DNA of 64,000 nucleotides from Chroococcidiopsis thermalis PCC 7203 (GTDB lineage Bacteria; Cyanobacteriota; Cyanobacteriia; Cyanobacteriales; Chroococcidiopsidaceae): NCBI RefSeq assembly GCF_000317125.1, contig NC_019695.1, positions 1,600,336 to 1,664,335 of the forward strand, read 5' to 3'. Shown piece by piece: positions 59,240 to 64,000 of this stretch (position 1 is its first letter; each line of letters starts with the position of its first letter). The notes under the pieces were generated by a model. It saw only the letters and a program-made list of their open reading frames with translations, ran no database searches and was not told where the DNA came from. The position numbers and the translations under genes were made by a program.

Positions 59240-59965
59240 ATGAGTGGATCTGAACTCGATCGAAAAGTTAATCAAAAGGATCTAAACAATCGCTTACTAT
59301 CTGCTTTATCTCAAGAAGCCTATTGCAGCCTCCAATCTCATCTCGAAATTGTTTCTTTGGCATTCAAGCAGGTTTTGTTTCAGCCACAAGAGCGAATACC
59401 TTATGTCTATTTTCCAACGAGTTGTTTAGTTTCCCTCTTAACCGTTATGACAGACGGTACTGCCGTAGAGGTAGGTGTTGTAGGTAACGATGGCATGGCA
59501 GGGATTCCCTTATTTTTGGGAACCGACATATCTAACTTTAAGGCGATCGTTCAAATTCCAGGGGAAGCAATACGGCTGAGAGCCGATGTCTTCAAGCAAG
59601 CGATCGCTCAAGTCGATACTCTATCGCTCTGGATACAACGGTATATCAATCTGCTCCTAATCCAAATTGCTCAAACATCTGCTTGTAACAGCCGCCATCC
59701 CGTCGAACAACGATGCTGTCGCTGGTTGCTGATGATGCACGATAGTGCCAGAGACGATAAATTTGAATTGACCCAAGAGTTTTTAGCTCAAATGCTTTGC
59801 GTGCGCCGCGCTAGCGTGACAGAGGTGGCATTAAAACTGCAAAAAATAGGCTTACTTCAATATAATCGCGGTAAGATGACAATTTGCGATCGCCAAGGTT
59901 TAGAGGCGACAGCGTGCGAGTGTTACGGTTTGCTACGAGCAGAACGCGATCGCTTGTTTGGCTGA
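59240..59965 (+). CDS. Crp/Fnr-family transcriptional regulator
   Basis: A 241-residue paralogue of the divergent regulator at 57990: sensor beta-roll (PYVYFPTSCLVSLLTVMTDG, VGVVGNDGMAGIPLF) and winged helix (LTQEFLAQMLCVRRASVTEV, LLQYNRGKMTICDRQGLE). Both share NSRHxVEQR before the HTH. No cAMP-binding Arg signature is visible. An ATG at 59240 is the only reasonable start (MSGSELDRKVNQ). A terminator follows at 60011. Confidence 0.85.
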   Translation: MSGSELDRKVNQKDLNNRLLSALSQEAYCSLQSHLEIVSLAFKQVLFQPQERIPYVYFPTSCLVSLLTVMTDGTAVEVGVVGNDGMAGIPLFLGTDISNFKAIVQIPGEAIRLRADVFKQAIAQVDTLSLWIQRYINLLLIQIAQTSACNSRHPVEQRCCRWLLMMHDSARDDKFELTQEFLAQMLCVRRASVTEVALKLQKIGLLQYNRGKMTICDRQGLEATACECYGLLRAERDRLFG

Positions 59966-60010
59966 TGGTTCGCAGTTGCGATTCCATCCTAAACGATTAA
60001 AAAATAGAAG

Positions 60011-60034
60011 AAACCCGCACGGGCGGGTTTTCTT
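60011..60034 (+). terminator. Rho-independent terminator of the plus-strand Crp gene
   Basis: AAACCCGC/GCGGGTTT stem with a 4-nt loop (ACGG), followed by TCTT; 45 bp after the stop codon. Confidence 0.8.
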
Positions 60035-60136
60035 AACCTTAGTTTTCTTAACCGGAGCTTTGTTCAAATTCGTGCCAGCTCGTGTTAAATAGTTTTGCGA
60101 TCGCTGAGTCTTAGGATCGGATGTTAAAACTATCTA

Positions 60137-60382
60137 CTAATTACCACCAGATACGGTAGACTTATCGTGTACTGCGGGATCTTCTGGTTTCTGATGCCAC
60201 TGACCATCTTCCCCTTGTTCGTATTCTTGGCTAACGCTGTTCCAAGCAACGTTCGTTGCAGCGTCTTCACTCATCCCATCTGACTGTGCGGCATTAAATG
60301 CGGCTAAAAAGATCTGCTGTCCGTGTTGGGGTAACTTTTCGGTAATTTCTGCCGGTAATTCTTCTACATTGTTGTAAGCCAC
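60137..60382 (-). CDS. ChaB-like protein
   Basis: An 81-residue ChaB-family protein (named from the E. coli cation-transport regulator neighbourhood; real function unknown). Typical core: VEELPAEITEKLPQHGQQIF, LAAFNAAQ, SEDAATNVAWNSV, then a Glu/Gln-rich tail (EQGEDGQWHQKPEDP). Small, soluble, acidic. A purine-rich AAAGTAAGGAAAAATAG precedes the ATG on the minus strand. It sits convergent to the Crp gene. Confidence 0.82.
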   Translation of the reverse strand: MAYNNVEELPAEITEKLPQHGQQIFLAAFNAAQSDGMSEDAATNVAWNSVSQEYEQGEDGQWHQKPEDPAVHDKSTVSGGN

Positions 60383-60543
60383 GATCTATTTTTCCTTACT
60401 TTCATTATTAGTTCAATCCTAAATAGGAAATAGAGAGGCTTCCTCTTTCCACAAGCATAAATACAACAGCAGGTAGTTTTTTCAATCGAGTATTCTAAAT
60501 TACCACACTAATTATCTAAAAGTATTTTTTCGATTGATAAAGC

Positions 60544-61125
60544 TTAAGCGAAAGAACAAGAGCTTTTCCAAGCGAGACGGAGTAAAGAACGATATTCTTT
60601 CTCGCTGACTGTGTAAGCCCCAAATCTTGCTAAGTGAGGGTTCATCATTTGAGCGTCGAAGAAAACAAAGTGGCGATCGCGCAATCTTTCGACTAACCTC
60701 ACCATTGCGACTTTAGAAGCTTCGGGGATGTGATAAAACATTGACTCACCGATAAAAGCACCACCAATCGCAATTCCTAAAATTCCTCCTGCTAATTCAT
60801 CTCCTTGCCAAGTTTCAAAACTATAAGCATAACCAGATTGATAGAGCAACCAGTAAATTTCTTTTAATTGAGAGGAAATCCAAGTTGTTTGGCGGTTAGC
60901 ACATCCAGCTACCACAGCTTTGAAATCGCGATTAATGGCAACAGTAAAACGGTTAGAGTTTAAAACTCGCCGTAAAGACTTAGGATAATGAAATCTTTCA
61001 TCCAAGGGAATGAAAGTGCGATCGCTGCAAGAATACCAACTCAAATTTTCACCTGTCTCGTCAGCCATCAGGAAATAGCCTTGGGCATATCCCTCTACGA
61101 TTGCAGACACGTCATATTTGGTCAT
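60544..61125 (-). CDS. aat: Leucyl/phenylalanyl-tRNA-protein transferase
   Basis: Adds Leu or Phe to N-terminal Arg/Lys of proteins, marking them for ClpAP/ClpS-type degradation (N-degron). The 193-residue product shows [77 protein letters not shown] and [17 protein letters not shown], all in the family order. Length is at the short end of the family. The ATG is followed closely upstream by a GTGAGTGGATAGTGAAAGC repeat tract. Confidence 0.93.
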   Translation of the reverse strand: MTKYDVSAIVEGYAQGYFLMADETGENLSWYSCSDRTFIPLDERFHYPKSLRRVLNSNRFTVAINRDFKAVVAGCANRQTTWISSQLKEIYWLLYQSGYAYSFETWQGDELAGGILGIAIGGAFIGESMFYHIPEASKVAMVRLVERLRDRHFVFFDAQMMNPHLARFGAYTVSEKEYRSLLRLAWKSSCSFA

Positions 61126-61134
61126 TGGTCATTG

Positions 61135-61211
61135 GTGAGTGGATAGTGAAAGCGTGGCTAGTGACAAGAATTGAGTCCAGCCACTAGCCACTAGTCACTA
61201 ATAACTGATAC
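61135..61211. repeat. AGTGGCT/CACTAGC heptamer repeats
   Basis: GGTCATTGGTGAGTGGATAG, CCACTAGCCACTAGTCACTA and AATAACTGATAC units upstream of aat. Confidence 0.7.
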
Positions 61212-61261
61212 TTTTGATTCTGAACCGAAAATATAGAATAATATACTAAATTCTCTTACCC

Positions 61262-61335
61262 TAGCCCCCAGCCCCTAGCTCCTAACCCCTAGCTCCTAAC
61301 CCCTAGCTCCTAACCCCTAGCTCCTCACCCCTAGT
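61262..61335. repeat. 15-bp CTAACCCCTAGCTCC tandem array
   Basis: About four to five tandem copies of the 15-bp unit CTAACCCCTAGCTCC, ending 2 bp before the ATG of the gene at 61337. No RBS can be seen other than repeat sequence. Confidence 0.85.
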
Positions 61336-61336
61336 T

Positions 61337-61666
61337 ATGGCTGAACCAATTCCGCCAGTCACATTGCCACCAGCTAAAGATCCTCTACAAGAGGGGGAAT
61401 GGTTGCGAGCAGCCCTGCAACAATGGCTCGATACAGAATTTCTGCCAGAGCCAGCTAATCAACAAATATCTCGTCGCGCTGCTCAAATATTCGTCCGGCA
61501 GCGAATGGAAGGAGAGAACGATCTAGGTTCACTAGCGATCGCGATCGTCACAGAAATGCAAGAATTTGATTTTTCTAAAAGCTTTTACAGCGAATTTGCT
61601 GTTGCTAATGCAGTCAGCGATCTGCTCCTAGATAGCTTGGGCATCGATCGCTGTTGCGGTCAATAA
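61337..61666 (+). CDS. Conserved hypothetical protein
   Basis: A 109-residue soluble helical protein. N-terminal Pro-rich segment (EPIPPVTLPPAKDPL), then EGEWLRAALQQWLDTEFLPE, ISRRAAQIFVRQRMEGENDL and a C-terminal helix (FAVANAVSDLLLDSLGID) ending in two cysteines. No domain recognised; the type is common in cyanobacteria. The ATG follows directly after a 15-bp tandem repeat, so its translation signals are unusual. Converges with rpsN, 3 bp apart. Confidence 0.65.
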   Translation: MAEPIPPVTLPPAKDPLQEGEWLRAALQQWLDTEFLPEPANQQISRRAAQIFVRQRMEGENDLGSLAIAIVTEMQEFDFSKSFYSEFAVANAVSDLLLDSLGIDRCCGQ

Positions 61667-61669
61667 AAC

Positions 61670-61972
61670 CTACCAGCTCGACTTAACGACTCCTGGTAAT
61701 AGCCCTTCGTGCGCCCACTCTCTCAACACGTTCCGAGACAGCCCAAAGTCTCTGTAATACCCTCTAGGACGACCCGTAACCCAGCAACGATTGTGGAGGC
61801 GGGTGCGAGAGCTACTGCGGGGTAAGCGTTGAATTTGCCGATGGATTTCTAGTTTCTCGACTTGAGATTCGGCGTTGTGAAAATCCTCAAGTAATGCCTC
61901 ACGTTTGTCAGCATACTTTGCAACTATCTTTTGGCGCTTTTTCTCGCGCTCGATCATGCTCTTTTTAGCCAT
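61670..61972 (-). CDS. rpsN: 30S ribosomal protein S14
   Basis: Ribosomal protein S14, 100 residues, zinc-free (long) type as in chloroplasts and cyanobacteria: [24 protein letters not shown]-like segment ([20 protein letters not shown]), and the terminal [18 protein letters not shown]. It lacks the four zinc cysteines. Encoded away from the main ribosomal-protein operon, as usual in cyanobacteria. Confidence 0.97.
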   Translation of the reverse strand: MAKKSMIEREKKRQKIVAKYADKREALLEDFHNAESQVEKLEIHRQIQRLPRSSSRTRLHNRCWVTGRPRGYYRDFGLSRNVLREWAHEGLLPGVVKSSW

Positions 61973-62022
61973 AAATGCTGAAAGCTATTGTTCCCTAAAG
62001 ACACCGTTTTCCATTGTATCTC

Positions 62023-62184
<162 letters not shown>

Positions 62185-62200
<16 letters not shown>

Positions 62201-62880
62201 ACACTAGGGGGAATCTCGTCTAATAACGGCAGATCGGCTGAGGGACACAAATCGGAGAGCAAACATGCCTGACATGCAGGATTGCGTGCTTTGCAAATAG
62301 CTCGTCCGTGATAAATAATCCGAATTGAAAAGTTTTCCCAGTCATCTGAGGGGAGCAACCGAATCAAATCGCGCTCGATGTGAATGGGATCTGTATTTTT
62401 CGTCAATCCTAAACGATAGCTCAAGCGTTTGACGTGGGTATCTACCGTGACTCCAGCATTAATCCCAAAGGCATGAGCCAGCACCACATTTGCCGTTTTT
62501 CGCGCCACTCCTGGCAAGCGTAAAAGCTGTTCCATGCTGGGAGGAACTTGTCCTCCATATTCCGCTACCAAGATCCGGCAGGCGGCTTGAATGTTCTTAG
62601 CTTTGTTGCGATAGAACCCTGTCGAACGGATGAGATTTTCAATCTCAACTGGTTCCGCCTTAGCTAGTGCTTCAGCATCGGGAAACTGCCCGAATAAAGC
62701 AGGCGTGACTAAGTTCACGCGCTCGTCCGTACACTGAGCTGAAAGTATAGTTGCAACCAGAAGCTGAACAGGTGTTGCATAATTGAGCGTACAAGGGGCA
62801 TTGGGGTACAGCCGCTTCAGGCGCACTAGAATTTCCAATGCCCGTTGTTTTTTCGATGCCCACTTCCGAGTTATGTTCAC
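62185..62880 (-). CDS. nth: Endonuclease III
   Basis: DNA glycosylase/AP lyase for oxidised pyrimidines in base-excision repair. The product from GTG 62880 has 231 residues. Motifs: LVATILSAQCTDERVNLVTP, the helix-hairpin-helix LPGVARKTANVVLAHAF with the catalytic Lys, the catalytic Asp in VTVDTHVKRLSYRLGL and the [4Fe-4S] cluster cysteines C-x6-C-x2-C-x5-C (CKARNPACQACLLSDLC). GTG 62880 is preferred to an ATG 21 bp upstream because it overlaps the rseP stop as GTGA, indicating translational coupling. C-terminal residues (LPLLDEIPPSVLSEE) border a repeat. Confidence 0.93.
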
Positions 62881-63968
62881 TGAAAGAACTTTTGCACCCA
62901 AGGTAGGTTAGCAGTATCGCGCACGATCAGGAAAATTCCCAATCCTAACAATAGCATTAGCCCTGTTTGCATTACGCCGTCTTGAATGCGAGTCGGTAGG
63001 GGCTTACCGCGCAGTCCTTCCACAAATAAGAACGCCAATTGACCACCATCTAGAGCTGGTAGAGGCAAGATGTTGATGATAGCAAGGTTGATGCTGATTA
63101 AAGCGGCAAATTGAAGTAAATTAGCTGGATTCGATTGGGCAATATTTGCGCCAAACTCTACAATTTTGACTGGTCCTGCAACTTGGTTGGCAGTTTGGCT
63201 GAAGTTACTAATCAGTTGGACGAATCCCTGACCCGTGAGAACGACAATTTTTTGGAATTCGTTTGCTCCCACGTTGAAAGCTTGCAGAATATTCGCAGCA
63301 CGGCGAGTTTCTAGTTTACCGTTGGGGTTGAGTTGAACGCCGATCCGTCCTTGACCTTCAGGGCTGCGTTCTGGCGTAATAGTTAAATCTAGAGTTCGAT
63401 CGCCCCGTTGAAGTTGTAGTTCTAAAGGTTGGTTGGGATGCGTTGCGATCGTCTGCTTGACGTATTCCAAAGTCCCGGGAACAGCCTCTAATCGCTTTCC
63501 CTCGATTGCTAAAATTACATCTCCTGGTTGAATGCCCGCCTTAGCAGCCACAGAACTCACATCTGTAGCCACCACAGGGACGAGTACCCCAGGTTCGGGG
63601 ACGAATTTTTGCACGCCTACAGTTCCTACTTGAGTCACCAAAAGCAAGTAGGCAAAAATTAAGTTGGCAATTACCCCAGCACTAATGACAATTGCGCGAT
63701 CGAGAATCGGGCGATTGCGTAAAAGATTGGGGTCATTAGGAGGAATCGTACTATCGGGATCGTCGTCAGGAAATCCCACGAAACCACCCAAGGGAAAAGC
63801 ACGAACCGCGTATTCGGTTTCCGGTCCCTGATATTTCCACAAAATCGGTCCAAAGCCCAAGGAAAAACGATTGACATGAATACCCTGTGACCGTGCGGCT
63901 ATAAAGTGTCCTAGCTCGTGTACCAAAATTAAAACGGCTAAGACTGCGATCGCTGCCAAAACTGACAT
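62877..63968 (-). CDS. rseP: Site-2 intramembrane metalloprotease RseP
   Basis: Zinc protease of the RseP/S2P family that cleaves membrane-bound anti-sigma factors or other targets. The 363-residue product has HELGH in the first helix (VLILVHELGHFIAARSQGIH), GFGPILW, a single PDZ domain at about 125-200 (SVAAKAGIQPGDVILAIEGK), and the third metal-ligand motif ILPLPALDGGQL near residue 310, with four membrane helices. Its stop is coupled to nth by GTGA. The start is 33 bp from the window end, so the promoter is not seen. Confidence 0.94.
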   Translation of the reverse strand: MSVLAAIAVLAVLILVHELGHFIAARSQGIHVNRFSLGFGPILWKYQGPETEYAVRAFPLGGFVGFPDDDPDSTIPPNDPNLLRNRPILDRAIVISAGVIANLIFAYLLLVTQVGTVGVQKFVPEPGVLVPVVATDVSSVAAKAGIQPGDVILAIEGKRLEAVPGTLEYVKQTIATHPNQPLELQLQRGDRTLDLTITPERSPEGQGRIGVQLNPNGKLETRRAANILQAFNVGANEFQKIVVLTGQGFVQLISNFSQTANQVAGPVKIVEFGANIAQSNPANLLQFAALISINLAIINILPLPALDGGQLAFLFVEGLRGKPLPTRIQDGVMQTGLMLLLGLGIFLIVRDTANLPWVQKFFQ

Positions 63969-64000
63969 AGAATCAATTCTCGATAAATTTAGCTACATAT

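Overview
The window is chromosomal DNA of a cyanobacterium. The evidence is the very dense HIP1 octamer (GCGATCGC), an SLH/OprB iron-uptake porin, a LabA-type NYN protein, a CPP1-like protein, cyanobacterial DUF families (DUF2811, DUF3086, DUF3119, DUF4336) and a 6S RNA next to purK. The many short tandem repeats between genes, plus CsbD, ChaB and other stress-type small proteins, recall Chroococcidiopsis-like or other large-genome cyanobacteria. That genus-level guess is inference. No tRNA, rRNA, IS element, CRISPR array or prophage was recognised.

Layout. 0-6 kb: outer-membrane porin, LptC-like lipoprotein, LabA-like protein, metG. 6-11 kb: a PlsC-type acyltransferase followed 2 bp later by a phytyl-ester-synthase-like hydrolase, then glutamate dehydrogenase behind an NtcA-like site and a membrane-anchored metallophosphoesterase. 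11-15 kb: small proteins and a fusion of a ring-cleaving dioxygenase with an esterase. 15-22.3 kb: a signalling cluster with a receiver/thioredoxin-reductase-like fusion and two paralogous soluble histidine kinases with Crp-type sensor domains. Between them lie an antitoxin, a decayed PIN toxin fused to DUF4336, an alpha/beta hydrolase and a truncated beta-lactamase-like gene. 22.4-30 kb: ftsH, two-domain HPPD, an SDR, a HAD phosphatase, a CPP1-like protein and an OmpR-type regulator. 30-34 kb: a 21-bp-periodic cluster of DnaA-box-like sequences, then pdhB-secD-secF. 34.7-40.3 kb (minus strand): a degenerate histidine kinase, tsaC, plsY, DUF3086, DUF3119 and an MlaE permease, which is mostly membrane-lipid biology. 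41.5-46.7 kb (minus strand): pentapeptide protein, purK, 6S RNA, and a catalytic plus a non-catalytic M16 peptidase. 47-54 kb: HAD, SDR, lpxD, a BaiN-like flavoprotein, uvrB. 54-60.4 kb: accessory and stress genes, including a protein of six exact 19-residue repeats, CsbD (59 aa), a lipoprotein, a protein resembling Cry delta-endotoxin domain I, two divergent Crp-family regulators and ChaB. 60.5-64 kb: aat, rpsN, nth and rseP, the last two coupled by a GTGA overlap.

The feature least explained by single genes is the repeat system. Blocks of a 9-bp unit (type GGGGGACAA) are repeatedly followed, in the same relative order, by blocks of 7-bp units (type TTACCCA/TTACCAA, then TGATAAC). The 9-bp unit has no stop codon in any of six frames. 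The composite has been captured in frame inside two enzymes (HPPD and the BaiN-like flavoprotein). A third gene (the PES-like hydrolase) has an N-terminus made of another 7-bp array plus a dispersed palindrome. Other strong leads are the redox/phosphorelay cluster, the endotoxin-like protein, the 6x19 repeat protein and the DnaA-box-like cluster.
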